From: Archegozetes longisetosus | Lineage: Eukaryota > Arthropoda > Arachnida > Sarcoptiformes > Trhypochthoniidae | NCBI GenBank assembly: GCA_018873245.2 | Contig: JAEMBT020000008.1 | Span: 1,612,001 to 1,676,000 of the forward strand | Length of the DNA: 64,000 bases | Direction of reading: 5' to 3' | Shown: in pieces, positions 36,269 through 47,892 of the stretch | Layout of the letters: each line of letters opens with the position of its first letter | Position numbering within the stretch: the stretch's first letter is position 1 | Notes under the pieces: model-generated | The model's input: the letters and a program-made list of their open reading frames with translations, nothing else | The model's database searches: none | Told to the model about the DNA's origin: nothing | Translations under genes and position numbers: made by a program

Positions 36269-36549
36269 ACTCATTATACTCATTACGAACCATTTATTGC
36301 CTCCGCTTTTGGCTTTTATTGCACTTTCGATGAGAACTTGTGCCGCCTCAACAACATAAGGAGATGAGAGCGCCTCAGAAATAACATCGACGGCCACTTT
36401 AACACAAAGTTTAGATAAGAGATGGTGGGGAACACACTCAGAGTCATGGTCGTCGAGCCACTTCTTTGCCTTTTTATATTTAAGTAGAATTAGATAAAAA
36501 GTCATAAGTCGGCAAGTTTTGCAATCTTTAGACTTAGTCTTCACTCTTG
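36269..36549 (-). CDS. possible saposin-like exon or gene remnant
   Basis: A minus-strand frame is open from just after a TAG at about 36550-36552 to a TAA near 36266. It has no ATG close to its beginning, but the TAG could serve as a splice acceptor. The protein has CKTC near its start, then EC and KLC about 30 residues later, with charged amphipathic helices between: the first four cysteines of a saposin fold. The last two saposin cysteines are absent. GTAATG after NKWF could be a donor, which would make this an internal exon. I found no signal-peptide exon upstream. It may be a partial gene, a pseudogene or a chance frame. Confidence 0.3.
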
Positions 36550-36552
36550 ACT

Positions 36553-38305
36553 AACGGCATTAGTCCGACATAATGAGACCATTTCGAAGATCCTTAGCTT
36601 TCGAAGGTCTGGGCTCTTCAGTCAATTCAATAAAGAAATGGCAATTAAGTGGACCCTATTTTGTTAATTTAAAATAATAAATAATGTGATCCTATCGTCA
36701 AAGTAATTGCCCTAAAAAGATGATGCGATAAATTATTTTTCAGTTTATTTTCCAAAAAGTATTAAACATTAAAGTTGATGATTGAGCTGATAAATTAAGT
36801 TTCACTCTTGCGGATCTGCAATACATCTGCAGATATTACTATTGCTTGGTTTTATTATGATTATTATCCGCACAAATTATTATTATGATTATTGTTATGA
36901 GTGAAAAAATCGAAACAAAATACTTTGTGTGCATAAACTTCCGGGAGTGAGAGATAAATTTTGAAATTGTTTTTTACCATTTTTCATATTTATTTTCTGT
37001 TTAATGCTATTATGATAAATAAGTGGAATTGATAGTCACACTGACAAAATCTGTTTTCGGATACTTTGAATACACTATAGTTTTCTAAGGCTCATAACGT
37101 TAATGGTCTTAATAGCTTCAGAACACTTAGCAAACTAAATGGTAGGTTTTTAACTTTCCCTACTTTTATCTGAATTGCGTATCAACAGAAGCCTGACTGT
37201 TGGTTAGCCCTAAAGTCAGTTCATTAAATTGACTTTGAAATTGTCAGAAAAATGTTTCTTCAATCACTACTCAAATGGTGGCATAATTTTGTGCGAGCAT
37301 TAAAGCAAAACTTTTAATGAACAAATAGGATCATAAAAATTATTATTTACACGCATAATATCCCACAAAAGATTATATCTTCTAATTGTTATTATTATTT
37401 AATCAATTTGACGCTCAACAACAACAATACATTCACTCAATAATAACCCTATTCGATAATTTTGTCGTACTTCTTCACTATTTAGACTATCATAGAAACA
37501 AAGTTATGACTTGAAAGGAATGTCGTTCAGAGACTGAGAGAAAAGCACTTTTTTGGGAAACATATTTGAAGAGATACCGTGAAGTTCATGTTCGAGATGG
37601 ATATTGTGAAAATATAGACTGCAAATATGCGTTCAACTATCATATGTTTAAGAAGTGAATGCAATATTTTATCGTTATTTCACCAGAAGAAAAGTCTTGA
37701 CAGCTTCTATGAAGCGTAACACTAGTTATAAGTTTGCAGATGGAAACTACCAGTAAATGAAGAAAAGCGGGAAAAATAGTATTTACTCAATGTTAACTAA
37801 AAAATAAGATTCAATGAGATGACAGCACAAAGTGTAAGCCGACCGTAACAAAAGTTGGCGGTTTAGGTTTCATACTTTAAATTTATGTAATGAAGTGTTG
37901 AAAGAGACCTAAACCGTGTCCACTATCTCATTAAAGGTAAACTTAAGTCAAACACCAAAATATCTAATACCAAGAGGGATGGTTCATCTTTAAGACATTT
38001 TAGAATTCTCTTCTTTAGGTTATCTTTAAATGGGCTTAAATTGACTTCTTCTGGAGAGGTTCTTGTCTCATTAGAACTCGCGCGCGCGCATCAATTAGAC
38101 CAGAAGAACAAGACCTTAACATGTCTTTTGAGAATTGCCACAAAGTAAAAAGAAAAGATTTTGGGAGACGAGTTGTTTTATTAGAGCTGTAGGGTGTGAG
38201 TTGTAAAGTAGTGGAGGAGTCTGAGAGAATCTTATATTAGAATATACGAGTCGAAGAATTTGCATACCATAAGCAGGATTTCAGTAATGCATGTAACGCA
38301 ACAAA

Positions 38306-38373
<68 letters not shown>

Positions 38374-40123
38374 GCCTATTCTTCATTTGAGAAGTAATGC
38401 CTATAACATCTTTAAATCCATGTTATGAGATGGTTACCAAATAATCTCATCCTTTGGCATCTCAGGCATGTTGTCGTGTCTTTACAATAAATATTTGAAA
38501 AAAGTTTTTTACTTAATACTCATTTTCTTTACTTTGTAGAACATATGATCATAAAATTGAGAGAAAAATATGTGAGGGATATAAATGAGCCCTAAATAAA
38601 TGCTTTGGAATTTTGACTCCTCAAAAATAGAGAAATTTTCAAACCTAAAAAGCGGCAAATTTATTGTTTCAACGTTATAACTTATTGGTTATTCGTTTTC
38701 AAATACAAATATTCGCTAAGTTTCCAAATAAAGTGAGTAACAAATTATGTAATTAAGTGACCGAATGAGAAACAAATGATTTATAATAAGAGATTAGAGT
38801 AGAATTTTCCAAATAAATTAGAATAAGAGTAATGCTCTTCTTATCACAAGTTTTAAGCTAAATGTTAGCATAACTTTCTAGCAGTATATAATATAGGATC
38901 AAATGAATTTCAGTTCGTAACAATCGATATAAGTCCCTATGGAGACGAGCTGCTCGAGTACCAAAATATTAGCTCAGATCATAAGTTCAAATATCTGCAC
39001 ACTTTCGCCATTTTGTATTGAAAATATGGCAAATCAAATTATGATCCAAAACTCATATATATATATATGTATGTATATAACACATATATACCATATATAC
39101 ATATTTGCGACAAGGCTTTTGACTAATAGGTTAGTAATGAATGTTGAACAAGACTCACGTTTATTTTGTCGTGAGTGAGTCTGGGTTGTCCTTAAGCTTC
39201 AAAAGGCTGAATCACAGGCTGAGTTGTTTGTCGACAGAAATAGTTGATTATCTCTTATTCACAAAAGATTAATCATGATTTATAAAATAGCGAAGCTGTG
39301 CAGTTGGCTATTCGATATTGTATTTGTATATTGATTTTAGCTTGGTTGGGTTATGCAATGCTATAGCGCTAGAGATAGGACAAGTCTACTGATATATTTC
39401 GATCAATGTAGAGCATCCATTTTTACTGGTTTGTTGGTCACTACGTACTAGAGTAATAGCTCATAATTCTTTCGATGCAGATAATCGATTTCAACTTCTA
39501 ACTGTGTTTTAGTTCATCTAGAACAAATTTATGAAAATCTAAAAATTGAGCTGAAAATATTTAATAAATTTAAAAACTCTAGTCACAGTAGTTGAGCAGG
39601 AAAATTTAATATAATTTAATTATAAACATCAGTTGCCTCATATATAGACTAAATCATGGAAGCCTGCATTACGGCCCAGTTTACAATAATCAATGATCTC
39701 TCAAATTCCAAAAAATTTCTATAATTCTAACAAAAGCTCAAAAGGTTAGGTATTATAGTGTTTGTTGTGATTGACGCTGAGCCTTGACTCATAATAGTAA
39801 ACCGTAAAACTTGATTCAATAATTAGAAAATCAATCGGTTATCAAAAAGGTTGAAAAATGAAAAATAAAAATTGAGCATACTAACTCTACTGGCCCGCTA
39901 ACAATTATCTAGCTTGGAAAATAGCCCGCTAGTCAAAAGCGAAAGGGCGGCTATGGACTAAATAAACTAAGCCATAGACTTATCCGCAGCGAAAAAATGA
40001 GAGAAGGAGGAGATGTGAAGTACAGGCCACTCCTTACTGCATATGATCACTGGATGAGTTTCGTTAAATGTTAGTGTATTTTCATGACTTTCATTAGAAT
40101 TTTTGCCAATTTGTAGAATCACA
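36553..40123. other. intergenic region upstream of vestigial
   Basis: No coding frame is supported. It should contain the vg promoter and 5' UTR. Visible structure: a long (TC)n tract at 38309-38371, a short CG-alternating run near 38081-38089, an AT/TATG-rich run at 39056-39110, and a weak hairpin with GGTTTAGG / CCTAAACC near 37858-37917. Confidence 0.5.
38309..38371. repeat. (TC)n microsatellite, about 63 bp
   Basis: This is an uninterrupted CT/TC dinucleotide run about 1.75 kb upstream of the vg ATG, equivalent to (GA)n on the other strand. Confidence 0.95.
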
Positions 40124-43100
40124 ATGAGTTGCACCGAAGTTATGTATCAGCCCTATTCACTTTATTTTCCGTACTCTCAAAGGCCATCGGCTACTGGCCA
40201 AAGCAGTGCCACCGCCGCAACTCCATTATCAGGAATAAGTAACATTTCAGGAATGTCTGGAACGGCGAGTCAGACAATTTCTGGATCAAATACGCGCTTA
40301 AATTCGTCACCAACAAATCTGAGTAAAGAAGATTCACCCAAAGGATCAGCGGTTCGATCAACAGGCGAAAGGACATCGTCTTCCTCGACAGTTGGCTCAC
40401 AATCAGCCGGAGGCAGTCTGAGAGATAGTGCAGCCGATGCCCAATACATATCAGCGAATTGTGTTGTTTTTACTTATTTTTCTGGTGATACATCATCTGT
40501 TGTCGACGAACATTTCAGTAGAGCTTTAAATCAACAAAACTTCAATTCATCTGATAAGTCAAGCAAAGGTAAGCGTCACTTCAGCTAAACATTTGTTCTT
40601 ATCTTGTTCTGTAAGTCGCATCGAGTCAGCCTAACTTTGCATACAAGACAGATGTGCCAATTATTTCGATAGTATTTTTCAACGAATCAAATTGTTTGTC
40701 AATCAGTTTTTCAGCAACTCTTACGCTATTTTTAAGAGTATTAAAACAAATTACATTCCAATCATTCTCGAGTCAGTCTGGGATTAATTTTGGCAAACTA
40801 TCGAAAAAGTTCTCATATATAATAAGTTAAATGGTATTCCGTTTTGTTTATAGTAGAAAAGATTTTTTAGCGATCACAAAGATTTTGGTGGAACAAAGTA
40901 TTTGTTTAGCAACGGTATGATTGTTAGGGCAGATCCTATTATGGATTATTGCTGTCACCCTTATAAGAGCATATGATCCTATGATCAACATATTCTTATG
41001 GCTCATCAAAACTCATCAAAAGACGGAAGTTGAGGGTAACATTCAGCGACCCGTGATTTGAAAAGTTTCGCCTTCTTAGCCAACGACAGACACTCAATTT
41101 GAGTGCATTTAGTTTTAAATAGACCACATTCTTAAGAGTCTCCTCGATCAGACTTCAGCTTCTCATAGTTAGATACGTGCTGTCTGAGGGACATCAGCAC
41201 CACATGTGGAGAAAAGGAGCTCATTTCACAAAAAGTTAAGTCACTTTAGAAGCATGTAAAATGACCACAGTTTACAATTATTTGGACAAGTCTGCAAATA
41301 GTGATCACTTTCACTAAGAGCTACGCGGAGGCCATAAATAATTAAGAGGCAAAACAGGATATGTCGCTCTATTTAAAAACTCTAAATTGACACAAACATA
41401 GATATAGTAAACTTTGTATAGCATTTCGCCCCCACTCACCCCTTCGACCATAATTTTTAATGCATTAATGGCATAAGAAACACAACTTTGAATTAATCAT
41501 AATTTAAATTCTTATAAGTCTCCGAAGTTTGGGGCATCGATCATTTATTTTAACGGTATTCGGTCAACATATCAGTGTCTATGTGACCGGACTTTGCAAT
41601 AGGTCTTTGTATCTATATTTGATTAGTAAAATGACTTTTAAGTGGAAGAAAAGTATGTCTTAAGTTCCTACAATCAGAAGTGGAATATCAATATGGGCTT
41701 TATTTTATTTTTGCAAAGTCTATAACAGTTAAGGGGCCGATGACAGCTGCCGTCCTATACCTCCTTTTCCAATGCACTAACACTTCTGCTGTAATAATGA
41801 TAGCCTGATCATAAACATTTTACGACTGTCTCTTCAGATCACTTTCGATTCACTTCTGCAATAAGAAGGAATCTGTTAAGATTAGGCATTATCTGATTTC
41901 ACTGTATTTTTCTTAATTTTCAAACAAACATTTTTTCATAGCAATTGTAAGAAAAATTCAATTTTAAAAACGCTTTTAATGTTTTGACACTTAAGGATTT
42001 GCGATAAATAGCTAGGAGAAAATTTTTGAAGAAGTTTCGCCCATTTTTAGTGTAGAAAAATGCTGTAAATCTAATCTTTTTATGTACTTCGATTCAGTTT
42101 ATACGAAAGTCAGTTAGTTTTTGTGGTAAAGATGAAATTTATATCATATATAACTATTAGTGCATTTGATTTATTACTGTAACAAAACTCGAGTACCGGT
42201 ATTTTTATTTTGTTGCATCTTTTCAACTATGTTAACATAATGTGCAGTAGCTTTATATATGTGTCACATTTTAATAAAGCATAAAAAGACACCAAAATAT
42301 AGTTAATATATCAAAATGTTTTTCCAAATTCTTTAACTGGCATTTCCATCAGCAAAAAAATTCGCAATTGTGTGCACTTTGTTTTTTATTTAGTGCTTAA
42401 TTTTAATATAAGGCTTTAAACTGAGAGAGACCTAAGTTTGGCATTTAAGGCGCATAATTAGCATGAAGTCTATAGCAGCGCTTCTCTGTCTTTAAAACAA
42501 AGCGCTTAATTGCGATCGTTATGATAAGGTTTAGCAAAATGCCAGATTAGATCAATAGTTAAGGTCTGTTATTATCGTATGACTTCTTCCTTGTTCTTTT
42601 AGCGATACTCCACTAACTAAAGCCATAAAAAAAACATTTAAAGTTATTATTTATAGTTCAAAATCCTGTTATTCAATAGTAAACAAATAATTGGATTATA
42701 TAATAGAAAAGTTAAGATTTATTAAGTATTTTGATGTATGAAAACATTGGATGGATTTGTGCGACGAAAATCTGACAGAATGTAACATTAGATACTTGGC
42801 TGCTATGTCACTAAATTTAGGTTCATTTGCGTTGAAGTGATGCCTCATCTTTTCGTTTCTGTTGTGTAGCGTCTGTAACAATAGAATAAACTGTTTAATG
42901 CAAGCTTTGTTTTCTTGCATTTTCTGGCTTTGCTCTAATCAACAAATGCAAAAACTGATGTAATTTGAATCGAGAAGCTCGGCTGTCGAGAATTACATTC
43001 TTCAGCTCTTTCAGTGCGATTTTAATGGTGCATGTCTTGAGAGCACCGCTGAAACACTGGAAAACAATAACATATTTTGCCGTTTGCTCACATTTCTTTC

Positions 43101-45538
43101 ACTGGTTTCTGCTGCTAATTATGCTTTTAGTTTTGAATAATTTATGGTATCATTTGATCGACCATTTAATGCAAATTTTTCATAAAATTCGTTGTATAAA
43201 TATTAGATAACTTGCATTACATGACAATCGTAGAAAGCCTACAAAGATACCATTTTGTACTCTTAATAAGTAATGTGTAACTCAAACCAGACTTAGATTT
43301 AGTGTCTTGGTTCTAAAGGAAAAATATGGTTCTGTTCGACAATAAATTATTCTAATGTATCTGCACAAACATGTCTTTTTGCAAAGTCGGCGATTTCAGT
43401 TCTGTAATGTCAAAACAATGGCGTTGAAAATGCAAAAATTTTTGCCAAACTAAGCATTTTCAGTTATCTTATTTCTGAACCGACGTATTGATCCCTTTGT
43501 TTCTATCTTTGCATATGTAAGATGGCATAATCCCAATGTCACATCGGAGTTTTCCACCATCATTCTGGAACATAAATCACGCTCCAGTACATCACCCTTC
43601 AGCTCATACATCAACCTCAGGTCTCTGTATTCCACCGCCAGGAACATCATCGGCAAACGCGGCTCAAGAGTTATATGCGAGTGCAGCCGCTGATGCCTAT
43701 CATCATTCAGGAGCATTGCATCCCGCAACAATACATCACCAAAACGATCCCTGGCATTACACATTGTCCGCCTCAGCTGCTGCCAATCCATACAGCGCTC
43801 ATCATCACCACCATCATCACCGAGCGGCCGCCGCCACTGCTATTCATGACTTTAGTTCTTACTCAAGTGCTAGTAATCGTTTCAATGCACAGTATAGTTC
43901 ACTGTTATTACAACCGGCATCCATGCGGTCAACCAGATTAACGCCAGTTTCGGCCACTTGTACCGGTTTCGAGAAATCTACGCCTGACATGAGTTGGCCC
44001 TCGACTGGTAGATATCACCACGAGACCATGAATTTTGCAGGTCATCATTCTATGGATCCGAGCAATTATAGTGCGAGTGCTGCCTATGGTGCGGCCATGA
44101 CTGCCGCGATGTCAGGTTAGCATTAAAAACAAGGGTCAATTCAGTTATAGTTTATCTATAATCAGGAACTATTGTTTCTTGCAACAACATTGAAAAGATT
44201 ATAATGAAAACAATAGATGATTTATGCCTATTCTTAGTTATCTAAAATATTGGTTTCAGATACAAACAACATGTACGAACTATACAAACTATCGGCCACA
44301 TGCATGAAACCTGTATACCGATGACTGCGTCAACCAAACCATCGTTAAATATTTCTATGAGTATGTACAACATATTGCAGTAACTCAAATAATGGTGATG
44401 GTTGGGGCAGTTTTTTATTGCATGATAACACACATACACTAATAAACTTATTATAGGTCTCAAATGTGTAACTGAGTCTATATTATTCTTTATTATATAT
44501 AACAGTATGAGAGCAATGTTGAAGACACGCGCAATATATAATTCCTTTGAGCGCTTTACTGGCATTTTAGCTTAAAAGGAGACTCAATACTCTTCATGCT
44601 CTTTATCTGTTCATATGAAACTCACAGCGCACGAGTCATCCAATTTTGTTGTGGACCTTCAATACTGTCATTCTATGATCTTCAGCTCCGATGATAATCT
44701 TATGTTAGGGCATCGCTTAAATGAAAATGAGATTCACTACTACTCTATATAAGCGCACAAAGTCTAATAATATGTAGTTATAGTGTTTGTTGTGCTGGAG
44801 TTCTAATGCTATTGAGAGAAAAATACGCGATAGAAAGTAAAATAGGAGAACAGAGTTATTGATCCAAATGCCCGAATAACGCATTATTTTGACCGAATAT
44901 ATTGTTCAATTGCATCGCTCTCTTTGGCATTTCAATTGCCACGACTTCAGAATTTTTTTCATCTCTCTCTCTCTCTCTCTCTCTCCCTTATTATTGAAAT
45001 TGGTTTCACTTTTAGTCATGGCTTCTCTATGTTCTGCTCTAACTTTGAATAAGAGCTGAGACCCCAGAAAAATAATCATAATAGTCATACAAATTGTCGC
45101 TGCCTTTTATAACACTTTGAAAGTTAATATAAATGGGATTAGCAAATGAGGACTTATATCAGTACTAAGAGTAATAATAATGATAATAGCTTTGAATATT
45201 TACGGTTCCCATTTGGCCTAATTTCAAATAAATTGAAAACATTTGATTCAATTTTCGCTCAAGTAGACTTTCGATTCAGACTCAATCCTATCTAGAAACT
45301 AATTATTGTTCAATTAGTTAATTGGTTCAATATAATTATAAAATATGAAAAACTAGAACTGATAACAAAAATTGTAACCTCATGTGCATTATTAATGATT
45401 TTGAGGGATTAATTAATTTGATTCGTTCAAACACGAGGGGATCAAATACTTGATGACTGATACTGAGATTAATACGAAAATTTTTATTTGATGGTATTAT
45501 ATTTCATGATGATATTCAAATAAATTATTTCAATCTAA

Positions 45539-45577
<39 letters not shown>

Positions 45578-45832
45578 ACTTCGGTCTCCTAAACAAATTT
45601 GAATCATTAATCCTAACATATTTGAACAAATAAAGCTGTAGAGCATGATCAGCACGATATCAAATAGTAGCGATTGGCACCTAAGATAAGAACCTTAGCG
45701 ATGCTGTTGCGATGTCAGACTAGATCTGAAATGATTTGCAACAAAATCATCTAATATCAATATCTGTCTTTCTTCATTATAGGACTAGAAAATCAAGTAC
45801 AAGACACGAGTAAAGATCTTTACTGGTTTTGA
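40124..45832 (+). CDS. vg: Vestigial homologue (TDU-domain transcriptional cofactor), 3 exons, complete
   Basis: Exons 40124-40568, 43522-44115 and 45783-45832 join in phase 1 at both junctions to give 362 residues. Vestigial binds the TEAD factor Scalloped and selects its targets; in insects it specifies wing and muscle fates. The start MSCTEVMYQP matches the conserved Vg N-terminus. Residues about 107-137 form the TDU (Scalloped-binding) domain, with CVVFTYFSGDTSS and VDEHFSRAL. Exon 2 carries the conserved FPPSFWN block, Ala-, Ser- and His-rich stretches including a seven-His run, and ends in MTAAMSG. The 50 bp last exon supplies the conserved tail SKDLYWF. It is shorter than the Drosophila protein, mainly in low-complexity linkers. 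The upstream frame reaches TTG only, so ATG 40124 is the start. Introns 1 (2.95 kb) and 2 (1.67 kb) may hold enhancers; in Drosophila, vg introns do. Confidence 0.96.
40569..43521 (+). other. 2.95 kb intron 1 of vg
   Basis: It runs from donor GTAAGC to acceptor ATGTAAG, directly between the TDU exon and the FPPSFW exon. No coding frame is supported. Base composition is more balanced than flanking DNA around 40900-41800, which could reflect regulatory sequence, but no specific site is claimed. Confidence 0.6.
44962..44987. repeat. (TC)n microsatellite, about 26 bp
   Basis: A pure TC dinucleotide run within vg intron 2. Confidence 0.9.
45542..45574. repeat. (TC)n microsatellite, about 33 bp
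   Basis: A pure TC dinucleotide run within vg intron 2, about 200 bp before the terminal exon. Confidence 0.95.
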
Positions 45833-46446
45833 AACACCAATAATGAAGACAAAAAATTGTTCAGAGCTATGACTTATAGTTTAAACATGAGATGATTTGA
45901 AGCACATCGTGATATGAAGGAGTGGAATGCATGCGATACGAGGAGTGCACCAGTGGTTCACTAGTGGTGTGATTGATGCCTAAATGATGGTTGATGTACA
46001 TAAACTAAGCACTTCACAGTCAGCACTTTCTTGAAAAAAGACCATCAAAGCTAAAAAATTGAGTCAAAATAAGAGAATGCATCAAAAAGACTTAGCCCTA
46101 AATTGAAACACATTTATTATGTGACTTTTCAAACATTTAGTGTTTTGTGCGAATTTTATGTGATTCCAAATTTAAAACTGAACTTTACTTGAAGAAGAGG
46201 GAACAGCAAATAATCATTCACTCAGTCGGCGCACACCCTCTTCTTGAGCCAGTGTGTTGTCATTTAAACCAAACTGTATAAGGATTTCAAATAAATAAAA
46301 TTGGTTTGTTTTCTGCCAACAATACGTCCCCGATTGAGACATGAGTGAGACATATAGTGATGTGTGTATGTGTGACACGCTTTGGTCTGCTTGCAAACTG
46401 CCAATTCATTGAAAACTGCTGTCACTAACTTATCACTTGACAATTT

Positions 46447-46479
46447 TTCTCTCTCTTTCTCTCTCCTTCTCTCTCTCTC
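46447..46479. repeat. imperfect (TC)n tract
   Basis: TC dinucleotides interrupted by TTTC and CCTT, 600 bp past the vg stop codon. Confidence 0.85.
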
Positions 46480-47824
46480 CTAAACTCATAACTTGAAACA
46501 ATACTCCGAAAAGTTTTTTAATATATATCTAGGATTAGATAGAAAGAGAAAAAATCAAAAGTGACAAAACAGACGCCCACACGACTAGCAGAAATAGAGT
46601 ACCTTAAAAAGTTAACATTCTTGGATCTGAATGAGATTAGAAAAGTTTTTGCTTATGAAGAAAAATAGGAACAGTGAAGAAGTTGTGCTTTACTGCACAA
46701 AGTGGAACATCATTTATCATTAAAGCATAAGGCGAGCACTTCTTTCATTCTCTTATTTGAATGTTTCCTCCCATTGCAGATGCAAATACGAGTTGAGGAT
46801 GAGATTTACTTCTAAAGAGTCTCTGTAGAACATGTTTGGGTGCGCTGTGTCTAACTCTAACTTAGGTTTAACATTTGTAACGCATGCATGAAGACACAAA
46901 CATAGGCTACTAATTCAATTTGAAAAAGAAACTAAAACTTGTTCCTAAGCAAATGTACTATAAATGCTTAATAGGGCTCTACATCAAAAAGAGAGAGAAT
47001 GACAGAGAACAAAATCAGAATAAGGGATATATAGAAAACAAAATGCTAGAGAAATACCAACATAACGTTCAGATTGCTTAACATTACAACATTTTCGTGG
47101 TATTCTTCGTCTCGCGAATACATTTGCAATATTTAGTTACATCAGTGCCAAAATATATTTCAATCTTAAGGGCTGAATGTCTTTTCAGAAGATGGTAAAG
47201 AAGAGAGAAAAATGAGAATGGAATCCATGTTATTTGAATCTAATCATCATCTGAATTGCTGCAATACTAGCCGAGTGTCAAATTCTCAATAACTCAAACA
47301 CATGTAATCTAACTGTTCGTCAAATTTGTATATACGAAAACCTAGTCAAAAGTCATTTATTAATTTTTTGGACAAATAAATCATCAAAAATTATACGGAT
47401 TTGAATAAAAATAGTTTAAACTGTAAACCACTTATAAATATATTGCGTAACTTTTTTTAGTTTTATCTATTTATTTGAAAGCATTTAGACTATTTTGGCG
47501 TATAATTGAATTATAATCATTATTGATGTTATTATAATGTATGTGCAAACGTCATACCATTTAATAAAAGGTAATATAATTCAAATCAAATAAATCTTAA
47601 AAACATATTCAATTAAAGGTCAAAAAAATCAATTTTCTTTACTTTCATTATCGTTTGAGACGCTTTAGCGCTAAAAGCTATTCCTTAATGTATCGTTTTT
47701 TCTCCTATCTCTTCCATACGTTGGATCTGTTTCCCCGTCAGTCTGTTTCTAATTAATTTTATATTACCATTCGAGAGAGATAGATAAGCCTGTTTTCGGG
47801 TGTGTTCCCCATTTTCGTTACTTT

Positions 47825-47828
<4 letters not shown>

Positions 47829-47886
<58 letters not shown>
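47829..47886. repeat. (TC)n microsatellite, about 58 bp
   Basis: A long, pure CT/TC run 2 kb downstream of vg. Apparent Arg-Glu frames on the minus strand here come only from the repeat. Confidence 0.95.

Positions 47887-47892
<6 letters not shown>

Larger units (their letters stand above)
44116..45782 (+). other. 1.67 kb intron 2 of vg with two (TC)n tracts
   Basis: It runs from donor GTTAGC to acceptor TTCATTATAG, leading to the 50 bp terminal exon. It contains (TC)n runs at 44962-44987 and 45542-45574. No coding frame is supported. Confidence 0.6.

Noticed and set aside
38081-38089. Alternating CG run as a possible CpG island or Z-DNA switch
   Set aside because: It is only about nine bases long in an AT-rich background; there is no island.
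43675-43941. Alternative plus-strand and minus-strand frames over vg exon 2
   Set aside because: The frame matching Vestigial is fixed by FPPSFWN and by phase with both neighbouring exons; the others are shadows.
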